DNA of 64,000 bases from Nemania diffusa (lineage: Eukaryota > Ascomycota > Sordariomycetes > Xylariales > Xylariaceae). Below, piece after piece: positions 1 to 13,530 of the stretch (within the stretch, counting starts at the first letter, position 1; each line of letters opens with the position of its first letter). Below the pieces are notes generated by a model, which saw nothing but the letters and a program-made list of their open reading frames with translations, was not told the origin of the DNA and did not search any database. The position numbers and the translations under genes were made by a program. The DNA lies in the NCBI GenBank assembly GCA_038501195.1, contig JBBPUQ010000007.1, positions 1,031,501 to 1,095,500 of the forward strand, in the 5' to 3' direction.

Positions 1-3000
1 TGTAGCTATTAACAGTTTTTTTATTTATATGCGTTATTTTTTTAAGGTATAAAAAGCTATACTATATTAGTATAAACGCTATGTTAACAACTTGTATATT
101 ATATATGTTTTTTTTGCATGTTGTTTTATTACTAACTAATTGTTTTAATAATTTTAATAAAATCGGCTGTTTTTTAAAACTACGGTTTAAATGTAAAAAT
201 AAATAAATAGTACTTTAAACTAGCTACTAAATGTAAAAACTTTTAAATACTGCAATATTAAAATATAAATTTATATAAACTAATCAAAAAGCCAAAAAGT
301 ATAATATTAGCGTTAAACTTTAAATTTTGTTTTATATACAGCTATATACTTTATTAAATATATATTAAGCTAAAACTTTTTTTTATGTCAGCTATAGTAC
401 AACGTTTTATTTTAAGCACTAGTTTTTAAAGCGCTTTATAGCCGATTTATATACTCAACAGGTCAATTTTGCTACATTAGTTTATAATAGCTATATATAG
501 TTCTTGTTTTTAATAAAACAAGCTATTTATGCTTAAAAATGCTCTGTTAAATATTTTGTAAAAAGTTTTACTAGTTTAAATATATATTAGCTATTGCTTT
601 AATATTAAAACGCAAAAAAGTATCTGCTAAGCTGTTGCTAGTAAAAGTTACTTAGCAAATTTAAAAATAAATATTTTGGCTAATTGCTGCTATTAATATA
701 TTATATAGTATTTGTAGCAATAACAAGTTATATATTAACATATTAACTAAGCTAACTTTTGCTGTTATATTATCAATATATATAATAATTGTATTTAAAG
801 CTTAACAGTTACACTAGTGCTAAAAAGCTATTTTAATAGCTATAATTTTAGCTGTATTTATATGCAACAGCTTTTTTTCTACTGTTTAAAAACAGCTATA
901 AGCTTGCTTTTTTATAATAAAAAAGCATAAATGCTAATTTTTGTTTAACAAGCCTTTTTTATACTAAAAACTACTGATATTTATATTTAATACATTTATA
1001 AACAGATATATTAATAGCTTTTTAACGTTAAAAAGTAAATATATTTTGTTAAATTCGCTAAACAAATTGTGCTATTAATTAAAATTAAACGCTATATCTA
1101 TAAATAAAAAACAAAACAGTGTATAACTGTATAATTTTAATATAACTTAAAAGTTTACTAAAAAAGTTTTATTAATTGAAACTACTGTAAAATAAAAACT
1201 TAAATACTTTATAATATATTCAATTTTGTAGTATAATATTGTTTTTTTCTAAATTATTTTGTTAATTAACTAAAAAGCTTTTGCTATTTTCTGTTTAAAA
1301 AGCTAAGCTTTTATTAATATTATATCGATTTTAATCTTTAAAAGCTTTAAGCATGTTTTTTTGCCGTTTTTTTTTCAGTTTTAAATCAAATTTAAAGTAT
1401 CTGCTAATTAATTGTAAATTTAATACGTTTTAAATATTTTGCTTTGTTTTGCTATTAAAAACACAAATATAAAGTTGTTTAAATAATACGCAAAATATTC
1501 TATACTTAATAATAACTTAAATATTTAATAAAAACTTTTTATAAACATATTAAATAAAAAAAAAGCTGTATAAAAGCTAAACAGTAAATAGTTTTCGTAA
1601 AAATAGCAGTTTTTTTACAAAAAACTAAGCAGCTAGTACTGCAATTTTGCTACCAAAATAACCTAAAACATATTTTTTAAGTTTTTTTTAATTAAATATA
1701 TACTTTAGCTAGCTTTTTATACTAAGTTAAATATATTTTATATTATAATATATTTAAGTATGCTATATTTAACTTAAATATAGTTGTTTATTGATTTATT
1801 ATCAAAATAAAACAAATAATATATTTTGTATTAACTGCTGTTTTTTTTAAATATTAAGCTAAAAAAAAAGCTATATAGCAGCGTTTTCGCTTTTATTTCA
1901 AATATTTAATTTAAGTATAAATTTTCGGCTACTTGTTTTAAAATAAACTGGCGATTTTTTTTTACCGATTTTAAATTTGAAAATATTGCTAATATTAATA
2001 ACAAGTTATATTTTAGCTGTACGTTATATTAAAAAATGCCTATTATCAACTTGTTTAAAGTGCTTAAGTAATATTTTAGCGCTTTTTTTTAGTTTTTAAT
2101 ACGTAAAAAAAACAGCAATGCTTCAAGTTTTAAGTTTTTTTTTAAAAATACTACAAAAGCTGAAACTATATTTATTTTAAGCCGCGCTATAAGTAGCAAA
2201 CAGTTTTAAAATGCTGTAATAATTAGCCAACTTTTGCTTTTGCTAAAGCTTAAAGCTTAAATTGTTATATTTAAGCCATTTTTTATATTTAAAACAGCTG
2301 CTAAATTTTATGCTTTTTTTATATAAACTAATAATTTGTGCGCTTTTAAGCTGTATTTATTATATATATGTTTTTAAATATAACATATTAAGCTAAAGTT
2401 TTAAAAATAAGTCAAATTATTTTATTTAAAGCAGTATTTTTGTTTTTTGCAAGCTTTATTATAATTGTTAGTAGCTTGTTTGTTAAACAATTAACTATAT
2501 ATAGTTTTATAAGTTGCTAGCGTTAAAAAAATAGCTTTTTAATTTAAAACTTGCTTAGTTTAAAAGTTTGTACTATAAAATATAATATTAAATATTTAAA
2601 TTTAAATTATTGCAAAATTAATTATAAAGTAAACTTTGTATAAAGTTACTAGTTCAAATATTTACTAAGCAAACAAGTTTATCACTTATACTATATATAA
2701 ATATTTTTTAAACAAACAGTTATAAATTGTTACATATATTATAAAATAATATATTTATAAGCTAATATTAAAACTATATATTTTTAGCTTTGCTATTAAA
2801 GCTACTATTGTTATTTGTTTGGTTATATAACTAGTATAAAGCTAAAAAACTGCTGTTAATATATATTTGCTTGTTTAAAGCTTAATTAAGTTTATTAAAT
2901 ATAGTTTATTTTTATATATCGCTAGTATATATTTTAAGTTAATGCTAAAAAACTTTTTTGCTATTTTTATAACAATAAAAAAGTACTTACAAATTTTTTA

Positions 3001-3576
3001 AAACTTAAATATTATTTTTAAGCTGTTAAGCCAAATTAAATATAGTACCTGTTTATATTTTTGTGCTACTAGTTGCTCTTTTTTCTTTTTTTTGTGTTTT
3101 AAACACTTTAAATATAAAACAAGTTTACAGTATGCGATTTTTTCTTTTGTAAATAATAAAGTGCTTGCTATATCAGCTTGCACTTTTTTCTCAAATCGGC
3201 AAAAAAACTCTTTTGTATTACTAAGTTTTAGCATATTCAAAATCGTTTTGTTTTTAGTCGTTTCTGCTTTGTTTTAAAGCTAAATTATCAGCTCAATACT
3301 TAAGTTTTTTATATTTTAAATCGGTTCAAATAAGTCAGCTAAAAAATTTTTTCCAAGTGTTTTATACTTTGTAAAATATGCAAAAGCTATTATAATTAAA
3401 TAGTTTATTAAAAAAAAAACTAATATCGCTTAATAATATAACAATTTCAATTTAAGCAAATTGTTTAACTTTAATATATAAAAACAGTGTTATAATCGCT
3501 GCAATTATACCTCGAAAAATATGCATTATAATATAAAAATTATATAGTAAGCCCAATAAGCCTATAAAACCACCTA
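1..3576. other. Intermediate AT-rich tract, RIP-degraded, no gene recognised
   Basis: This stretch is strongly AT-rich but keeps clearly more G and C than the DNA that follows it. The surviving C and G sit often in GCT, AGC and AGCT words. All frames are broken by stop codons; the only open frames over 60 codons overlap each other on opposite strands near 2998-3277 and look like chance. I see no LTR, terminal inverted repeat or tandem array. The most likely reading is one or more transposon copies mutated by RIP, but I cannot assign a family. Confidence 0.6.
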
Positions 3577-3717
3577 TATAATTTATAAATTTTATAAATT
3601 TTAATAAATTTTTATATTTTTTTTTTTTTTTTATTATTTAATAAAGCTTTTAATTAAAATTTTAATTATATATATTTAATATATATATATAAATTTTATT
3701 AAATTATTAATTTAATA
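3577..3717 (-). repeat. Family A LTR fragment, minus orientation
   Basis: This is about 140 bp matching the TG-end half of the family A LTR in reverse complement; compare the right half of the LTR at 30216-30525. It ends in the RIP-altered form of the LTR terminus (TTTAATA). A run of 16 T at 3617-3632 interrupts it. It abuts a plus-oriented internal fragment of the same family, so the junction at 3717 is a rearrangement and not a normal element end. Confidence 0.7.
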
Positions 3718-6700
3718 AAATTTTATTTTTTAATTTATAAATAATATTATAAAGTTTTTTTAATTAAAAAATAAATTATTATTATATAATAAATATATAT
3801 TTTATTAATAAATAATATAATATTAAATATTTAAAATAATTATATAATTATAATTTTTAAATAAAATTTTTCTTATAAATAAAAAAAATAAAAAATAATA
3901 TTTTAAAATAAAAAGTTTTATTATATAAAAAATATAATAAAAACTTTTTTTATAATAATAAATTTAATAATAACTTTAATTTTAAAATTAAAAATAAAAC
4001 AGTTTAATTTTTAATAAATTTTATATTTTTCTATTATATAAAAAAAAATATATATATATATATATTTAAAATTAAATATTAGTTTTAAATAATTATTATT
4101 TTAATAATTAATATAATATTAAATATTAATATATTTAAAGTTTTAATTGTTAAACAAATTTAAATTTAAACTTTTATATAAAAAAGCTTTTTTTATATAA
4201 AAAAATTAAACTTTAAATAATTTAACTATTTAATTTAATAATATTAAAAGTTTTAAAATAATAAATATTATAATTATATTAATATTAATTAAATTAATTA
4301 AATTTTAAATTTTAAATATATTAATTTTATTTTTATTATTATTATAAAATATAAACTAATTATATATATATTTTAATAATATATAAAATATAATTATATA
4401 ATAAAATAATATAATAATAAAAATATTTTAATGTTTTAAAAAATTAAAAAGTTTTATTATTATTATTAATTATATAATTAATTTTTATAAAAATATTTAT
4501 TTTTATAAAAAAATAAATTTAATTTTAAATATAATATTATAATTAATAATAAATAAATTAATATATAATTAATTTTATATATAATTAATATAAATATTTT
4601 ATTTTAAATAATTAAATTTTTAAAGTTTTTAAATATATAAAATATTTAAAATATATTATATTAATATTAAATTTTAATATATTAAAACCTATTTAATTAT
4701 ATTATATATAATTTTAATATAAACGTTTTATTTAAAAAATTATAAAATAATATTTAATTAATTAAAATTTTATATAAAAAAATATTTATTAATATATATT
4801 AATTTAATAAAAGAATTAAATAAATATATATATTATTTTATTATATATTTAATATTTTATATAAAAAAATTAATTATTATATAAATAAAAAATTATATTA
4901 TAAATAATAATAAAAACTTTAAATAATATAATTAAATTAAATAATTATATATTTATTTTATTAATTTTTAAAGTTTATTTTAAAATTAATAATAATTTAT
5001 TTTATTTATAAAAAAATATTTAAAAAACAAAAGTTATATAAAAAATAATTAAAATTTTAAAAAAGATTTATATAAAATTTAATATTAATTAAATTATATA
5101 AATTAAGTAAAATTATAATATAAAAAAAATATAAAAATTAAATAAAATTATATAAATTTTTTATAATTAAAATAAAAAATAAATTAATTATATAATTTGT
5201 TAAAATTATTAAATAATTATAACTTTAAAAAAAAAAAAAAAATTATTTATATTTATAAATAAATAATATTTTAAAAAAAAAAAATTAATAATTATATTTT
5301 ATTTTTATAATTTAAATTAAATAATATAATAAATATATTTAATTTATTTTTTAAATAATTAAATATATTTAAAATAATTATATAATTAATTTAAATTAAT
5401 ATAATTAAAAAAAAAACTTTAAATAAAAACTATATAAAAAGTTTTAAAATAAAATATTTAAATTATATAAAAAAATTAAATTTATAATATAAAATTATAA
5501 AAATAATAATAAAATTTAAATTTTTATTTAAATATTAATAATTTAATATATAAATTAATAATTTATTATTAATTTAAAATTATATTATATAAATAAAATT
5601 ATAAAATATTTTTTAAATATATATAACATTATATAATAAATTAAATTATAAAATTTATATTTATTTATTAAAAAAATTAAATAATAAATATTTAATAAAT
5701 ATTATATTTTAAATTATATAATTATTATAAAAATTAATTAATTTAAAATTATATTAATATAAAATTAATTATAAATATTATTATTAAAAATTAAATATAA
5801 AAATTTTTATATATATTTTATATTTATTATATATTAAATATATTAATTTAAATTAATTTATAATTTATATTATAAAATTAACTTTTTAATAAAAAATATT
5901 AAAATAATAAAAATATTAATTTAATTATTTATATAAATTTATATAATTATAATAAATTTTAATAAATTAATTTATTTATTATAATTATTTTATTATTATT
6001 TATTTAAAGTTTAGTTTTAAATTTAATTTTTTATTTTATTAATTATATATAAAACTATTTAAAAAATATTAAAAATATAATTTAAAACTTTAATATAATA
6101 ATAATTAAATATATAAATATATTATTATATATTAACACTATATTAAATTATATTAATTTTTATAATTATATATTTATATAAAATACTTTAAAAAATGTTT
6201 TAATTAATTTATTTTATTATTAATATTTATATTTATTAATTATATTTTAATTATTATAATAAATTAATTTAATATATAATTTATATTATAAAGTTAAATT
6301 TTTTAAAAAAAATATTAAAATAATTAAATTATTAATTTAATTAATTATATAAATTTATATAATTTATTTATTATAAATATAAAAAAAAAACAAAATAACT
6401 TTATAATTATAAAACTTTAAATAAATAATATTTTTAATATTATATTTAAAAAGTTTTTATATATAATTAAAAATAAATTTAATATTAATAAATTTTATAT
6501 AAATAAATAAAATTTATTTTTTATTTAATAAAAATAAATTAAATAATTATATATTATTACTTTATATATAAAAGATTTTATTTAATATTATATTATTTAA
6601 TAAATATAAAAAATATATATTAATTTTATATATTAATTTAAAATATTATATAATTTTTTAATTATTATATAAATTTAAAAATTATTAAAAAATAATATTA

Positions 6701-7304
6701 AAATATTAAATATATAAATTTAATAATAAATTAATAATATATTATATAAAATATATTATAAATTTTTAAATTTTAATTATATAAAAGTTTTTATTTTAAT
6801 TATTAAAATATTTATAAATAATAAAAGTTTAAATTTTTATATTAAATTTATAATTATATTAATTAATAAAAAATAAATAAAAAAATATTTTTTTAATTAA
6901 AAATAATATTATTTATTAAAATTTAATTAAATATAAATAAATTATATAATATAATTAATAAATTTAATTAAATTATTATATTTAATATAACTTTTTTAAA
7001 AATTATTTATATAATAAAACTATTAATTATATTATTAATTATATATATAAATTTTTAATATATATATAAATATTTATTTAAAATAAAAATTATATAAAAA
7101 AATAATTTATAATTAATATTATATTATTTTAAAAAATATATAAAAATTACAAAGTTATAAAAATTTAATAAATATTTATATAAAAAAATATTAAATTAAA
7201 TATTAAAAAAATTAATTAATATAAATAAATTAAATATATTAATAAAAATATATATAAATTAATAAATATTAAAAGTAAAATTATTATATTAAAAAAAATT
7301 TTAA
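3718..7304 (+). mobile_element. Old family A retrotransposon, 5'-truncated internal region
   Basis: About 3.6 kb that aligns along its length with 9265-12946 of the younger copy and with the reverse complement of 40061-43675. It is the 3' two thirds of the internal region and leads directly into the LTR that starts at 7305. G and C are almost absent, so no gag or pol reading frame survives and the superfamily (copia or gypsy) cannot be judged. The 5' end is missing at 3717. I recognise it by collinear matches between copies, not by protein similarity. Confidence 0.75.
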
Positions 7305-7347
7305 TATTAAATTAATAATTTAATAAAATTTATAAAAATATATTAAA
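7305..7347 (+). repeat. Left part of an older family A LTR, interrupted by an insertion
   Basis: The first 43 bp of a saturated LTR copy; they match the start of the LTR at 7348 with every G and C converted. The rest of the same LTR resumes at 13260, after the younger element. The split falls at the pentamer TTAAA, which is duplicated on both sides of the insertion. Confidence 0.8.
7343..7347. repeat. Target-site duplication TTAAA, left copy
   Basis: These five bases directly precede the younger element and are repeated exactly at 13255-13259, directly after it. A 5-bp duplication is what Ty1/copia and Ty3/gypsy integrases produce. Confidence 0.85.
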
Positions 7348-7655
7348 TGTTGAACTAATAATTTAACAGAACCTATATATATGTACTAGGTACATACAAC
7401 CAGAACTTAGACCAGAACTTTTATTAAATAACCGAATAAATAAAAAGTACAAAGACCTACTAGAATTTATAGAACCTATAGATCCTATATACATATATAT
7501 ATAAATAACTTATGTACAACTCTTCTAGTCATACTTTTTTTTGTAAAATATATATACAAATCAATATAAAACTTTAGGATCTAAAAATAGACCTCAAACT
7601 TTATAAATTATTCTAAATTTTCTTATATATATATATATAAAAAGTTTTATTAATA
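7348..7655 (+). repeat. Family A 5' LTR of the youngest element
   Basis: 308 bp starting TGTTGAAC and ending TTAATA, the RIP form of an ACA-type terminus. It is the least altered LTR in the window and serves as the reference for the others. By hand count it has about 42 C but only about 22 G, a strand asymmetry expected when one strand is deaminated more than the other. It differs from the 3' LTR by transitions only, as far as I compared them. Confidence 0.9.
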
Positions 7656-10600
7656 CTAATTAGTAATTACAAAATATAATTATAAATTAACAAAATAAAA
7701 AAACAGAGCTTAGCTATAAAGTAGCTTTTATATTAGATTTTTTATTTTTTATATAAAAAATAAACTATTATTTATATTAATTAATAAAAAAAGAATTGAA
7801 TTAACTATTAAACAAAAAAATCTAATTATTATAAAGTCGAGAACTTTTTTTATATAATATTTAGTTACTTCTATATAAAAATTAACTAAACTATAAGCTA
7901 TTTTATATATTTAACTTTTCGATTATTTTATTTATTTACTTTTTTATTTCTACATTTATTTTATTTTTATAACTATATTAAAACTTGTAATAAAATCAGT
8001 TATAACAGCTGTAGCTATAGCAGCTAAAATTAATCATTTTGAATTTTTAAATAAAAAACTATATTTATTTTCGTATAAAAATATAGTTAAAAAAAGCAGC
8101 ATTAATATTTTTAAATAAAAAAGCAAAATTAACTTTAAATATTAAAGTACTATTATTAACTTAAACGACTTAATTATTTTAGTATAAATGTTTATATATT
8201 TTATATAATACTTGAAAAAATATATACGATTGAAAATCGAAAGTAAATAATTTGTACAAATATTTGCAATAAATTTTGAAAGCTAAACAAAACTTATATT
8301 TGTAAATACTAGTTATATATTTAAATATATATTTGTTATAATAGCTGCAAACAACAAAAAAATCAAAATATATAAAAATATATATAACAACAAGCTTGTA
8401 TATATATTTAAAAAATTTAGCAATAACAACAATAATAAAAAATTAAATAATAATATATTTATATAAATAGCTTTAACATTTATATTAGTAAATATATTAA
8501 AACTTTTAATTATATAAACAAACTATTTAATATTATAACTAGCTATATTAAAACTAACAATATTAATATATATTTTAATATTTAATATAAATAATTAAAT
8601 ATTTATTTTTTTTGTACAAACAAAAACTTAAAAACTTATATTTACTTTTAAAATTTCTATTATATATTTTATACTTTTATTTATATATAAAAATTAGTTG
8701 TATAAACTTTTTTTTATTTAAATTATTTATAATAATTTAATTGAAATAGCTTAATTTACTATATTTATTAAAGTATAACGATTTAATTAAAACTATAGCA
8801 GTAAATTATACAATATATTATATAACAAAACTTGAATTTTTATTTCGATATACTGTTGATTTAAAATTACTAAAAAACAATACTATATAATATTTTTTTT
8901 TATATTAAAAAAAAAAACTAAATAATATTATTTTAACTATATTAGTTTAATATATAAATAAAACAAAATTTATATAATATTTAATAATTATTTTAATATA
9001 ATAATTAATTATAGTTAATATTAAATTAATTAAACTATTATTATTTTTATATAAATAAAATAAAATAATTTAACAAAAACAATATTTAAAGTATTAAAAA
9101 CTATAATTAATAAACTTTAATTTATATAATATATTTTAAAATTTAGCTATTATAAAAAAATATTACTTTATATAACAGTTGTATAAACATGCTTTAATAT
9201 ATTTAAGTTTAAATTTGTTTTAATTAATTAGAAGCTTATATATAAAACTTTGTTTTTTAATTTATAAACAATATTGTAGATTTTTTTTAATTAAAAAATA
9301 AACTACTATTGTATAACAAATATTTATTTTATAAATAAACAATATAATATTAAATATTTAAAACAATTATATAATTATAGCTTTAAAAAAAACTTTTGCT
9401 AAAAATTATAGCGATTATATAATAAAAATAACAAAAATAACAAAAAATATTTTATTTATAAAAAGCTTAGTTGTTGATTTATTAACTATAGCTAATAAAA
9501 AAAATCAAAAATAAAAAAACAATATTTTATTGTATATAATATTTTAAAGCAAAAAGCTTTATTATATAAAAAATACAATATATTTATATTAAATTATAAA
9601 AATAATAAAAACTTTTTATATAATAATAAATTTAATAACAATTTAAATTTTAAAACTAAAAACAAAACAGTTTAATTTTTAATAGATTTAATATATTTTT
9701 ATTATATAATAAAAAAAAATATATATATTTAAAACTAAATATTAATATTAAATAATTTTTACTTAAATAGTTAATATAATATAAAGTATTAAAATATTTT
9801 ATAAAATATTAATATAGCTAAAGTTTTAACTATTAAAAAAGCTTAAACTAAAACTTTTATATAAAAGAACTTTTTTATACAAATAAATTAAACTTTAAAT
9901 AATATAACAATTTAATTTAGTAGTATTAAAAACTTTAAAGTTATAAATATTATAACTATTTTAACATTAATTAAACTAATTAAATTTTATATTTTAAATA
10001 TATTAACTTTGTTTTTATTATTACTATAAAATATAAACTAACTATATGTTTATTTTAACAATATATAAAATATAATTATATAACAAAATAATATAACAGT
10101 ATTAATTATATAAAAATAAAAATATTTATTTTTTAATATTAGCTAATTAAAAGTTGCAAATTATTTTATAAAACAAAAGTTTTAAAAGTTATATTGTCGA
10201 TTTAAATACTTTTATATAAAAAAATTTATAAAATTACTACAAAAAACTAAATATAATAACATTAATATTTTAATATTTTAAAAAATTAAAAAGTTTTGCT
10301 ATTATTGTTAATTATACAATTAAGCTTTAAAAAGATTTAAGTTTTTGCTAAAAAACAAATGCAATTTTAATTACGAAATTATTATCGATATTATATAAAT
10401 TAACAAATAATCGATTTTATATATAATTGATATAAATACTTTGTTTTAAACAGCTAAATTTTTAAAGTTTTTAAATATATATAATATTTAGAATATATTA
10501 TACTAATGTTAAATTTTAATATATTAAAAGCTGTTTGATTATATTATATATAATTTTAGTACAAATTTTTTGTTTAAAAAATTTTGCAATAATATATAAC

Positions 10601-12946
10601 TAATTAAAACTTTATACAAAGAAATATTTATTAAAGCATATTAAACTGTTGGAAAAATCAAACAAATATATATATTATTTTATTATATATTTAATATTTT
10701 ATACAAAAAAATCGGTTATTATACAAATAAAAAAACAATACTGTAAATAGTTATAAAAGCTTTAAACGATATAGCTAAACTAAACAGTTTTATATTTATT
10801 TTACTAGTTTTTAAAATATACTTTAAAATTAACAACAATTTATTTTTTTTATTAAAAATTACTTAAAAAGCAAAAGTTATATAAAAAACTATAAAAATAT
10901 TATAAAATATTTATATAAAAATTAATATTAACTAAGTTATATAAACTAAAAATAAACTAATATTATTGTATAAAATATTTTTTTTATTTTTTTAAAGTAA
11001 AATTATAGTATAAAAAAAACGAAAAAACTAAATAAAACTATATAAAATTTTTACGATTGAAAATTGTAATATTATAATTAATATAACAAATAAATTAATT
11101 AAGTTTTATTATATATAAATTAAACTATACTATTAATAAAAAGCTATATTTAATTTATTATATAAAAAAAATAACTTTTTATATAACTTTTTTTAAACTA
11201 TTAAATAGCTGTAACTTTAATATAAAAACAAATTAAAAAAGTTATTTATACTTATTAACAATTAATATTTTATACCAAAAAAAATCAACAACTATATTTT
11301 AGTTATATAACTAAAACAAAATAGTATAATTATTATATTTAATATATTTTTTAAACAATTAAATATAGCTAAAATAAATACGCTAACAATTTAAAGTATA
11401 TTTTAGTTTATATAATATAATTTTAACTAATATAACTAAATAAAAATTTTTTAAATTAAATTTATACAAAAAGTTAAAAATAAAATAATTAAATTATATA
11501 AAAAGTTTAAATTAATTATATAAAATTATAAAAACAACAACAAAGTTTAAATTTTTATATAAATATTGATAATTTAATATATAAATTAATAGTTTATTAT
11601 AACATTGGAATTATTGCTATTTTAAAACTATAGTATATATATAAAGCTATAAAATATTTTTTAAACATATATATAATTATATAATAAGTTAAACTAAAAA
11701 ATTTATATATATTTACTAAAAAAACTAAAAAACAAATATTTAGCAAATATTATGTTTTAAATTATATAATTATTATATAAATTAGCTAAATTAAAATTAT
11801 ATTAATATAAAACTTATTATAAATATTACTATTAAAAATTAAATATAAAAATATTTATATATAACTTATATTTATTATATATTAAAAAAAAACCTGATAA
11901 ATTTGTAATTATAAAACTTTAAACAAATAATATTTTTAGTATTATATTTAAAAAGTTTTTATATAAAAAAAAAACTAAGCTGTTATTTTGTATAAAACTA
12001 AAAGCGAAATTAATATTTAAATATTTTATTAAATTTAACAGAAATAAAATTTAAATAAATAAACAAGATTTTTTTTTTATTTAATAGAAATAAATTAAAC
12101 AATTATATATTATTAACTTTTGTATAAAAGATTATTTTTAACAATATATTGCTTAATAAGCTTAAAAAGTATATATTATGTCGATATATTAACTAAAAAT
12201 ATTATATAACTTATTAATTGCTATATAAATTTAAAAGCTATTAAAAAATAATATTAAAATATTAAATATATAAATACAATAGCAAATCAACAATATATAG
12301 TAAAAACTATGTTATATATTATTAAATTTTAGTTATATAAAAATTTTTATTTTTATTAACAAAACATTTGTAAACAATAAAGATTTGAATTTTTAAATCG
12401 GATTTATAATTGTATTAGCTAATAAAAGCTATATAAAAAACATATTTATAATTAAAAGTAATATTATTTACTAAAATTTAATTAAATGTAAATAAATTAT
12501 ATATAGTATATTAGCAAATAAGTTATATAGTATAGTTAATAAATTTAATTATACTATTATATTTAATATAATTTTTTAGAAAATTATTTATACAATAAAA
12601 TTACTAACTATACTATTAGTTATATATACCGATTTTAAATTTTTATATAAATATTTAGTTAAACTAAAAACTATATAAAAGAAGCAACTTATAATCAATA
12701 TTATGTTATTTTAAAAAGTATATAAAAATCGCGAAATTATAAAAATATATTAAATCGATAGCAAAAACAACTTAATAAACGCTTATACGAAAAAAGCACT
12801 TAATTAAGCATTAAAAAAACTAGTTAGTATAAATAAGCTAATTGTATAAATAAAAATATATATAAATCGGTTAAACAACAGAAAAAATAACAGAAAATTA
12901 GTTAACATTAAAACTAAAGTTATTACACAAAAAAAAAAATCTCTAG

Positions 12947-13254
12947 TATTAAACTAATAATTTAACAAAACTTATATATATATACTAAATATATATAACT
13001 AAAACTTAAACTAGGACTTTTATTAAATAACCAAATAAATAAAAAGTATAAAAACTTACTAAAATCTACAAGACCTACAAGTTCTATATATATATATATG
13101 TAAATAATTTATATACAACCTTTTTAGTTGTATTTTTTTTTGTAAAATATATATACGAATTAATATAGAACTTTAGAACTTAGAAATAAACCTTAAACCT
13201 TATAAATTACTTTGAATCTTTTTATATATATATATATAAAAAGTTCTACTAATA
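12947..13254 (+). repeat. Family A 3' LTR of the youngest element
   Basis: 308 bp collinear with 7348-7655 without gaps. The start reads TATTAAAC where the 5' LTR has TGTTGAAC, and the end reads CTACTAATA. Differences run in both directions (some sites keep C or G here and have lost it in the 5' LTR), so the two LTRs were mutated independently after insertion. Confidence 0.9.
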
Positions 13255-13259
13255 TTAAA
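13255..13259. repeat. Target-site duplication TTAAA, right copy
   Basis: An exact repeat of 7343-7347, directly after the 3' LTR. It corresponds to a CTAGG pentamer in the reference LTR, so the target was very probably already mutated when the younger element inserted. Confidence 0.85.
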
Positions 13260-13530
13260 TATATATAATTAAATTTTAATTTAATATTTTTAATAAATAA
13301 TTAAATAAATATAAAATATTAAAATTTATTAAAATTTAAAAAATTAATAAATTTTATATATATATATAAATAATTTATATATAAATAATTTATATATAAT
13401 TATTATAATAATATATTTTTTATAAAATATATATATAAATTAATATTAAATTTTAAAATTTAAAAATAAATTTTAAACTTTATAAATTATTTTAAATTTA
13501 TATATATATATTTATAAAGTTTTATTAATA
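13260..13530 (+). repeat. Right part of the older, interrupted family A LTR
   Basis: Continues the LTR begun at 7305-7347; together they give about 314 bp. It follows the reference LTR from about its 44th base to its end, with essentially all C and G lost. Internal-type sequence of the same family follows at 13531, so this LTR has family A internal DNA on both sides. Confidence 0.8.

Larger units (their letters stand above)
7348..13254 (+). mobile_element. Full-length family A LTR retrotransposon, youngest copy
   Basis: A 5,907-bp element with direct LTRs at 7348-7655 and 12947-13254, flanked by the perfect duplication TTAAA. The internal region aligns from end to end with the two minus-strand copies: 7656-9265 with the reverse complement of 28700-30215, and 9265-12946 with that of 40061-43675. 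It keeps many more C and G bases than the other copies, so it has been exposed to less RIP, yet all frames are full of stops and no gag-pol frame remains. A run of A at 12929-12939, just before the 3' LTR, may be the altered polypurine tract. Copia or gypsy cannot be decided. It is inserted inside an older LTR of its own family. Confidence 0.9.

Noticed and set aside
2998..3277. Overlapping open frames of 80 (minus) and 61 (plus) codons
   Set aside because: They overlap on opposite strands inside RIP-mutated DNA. The Lys/Leu-rich minus product could be a transposase remnant, but I recognise no domain and cannot support it.
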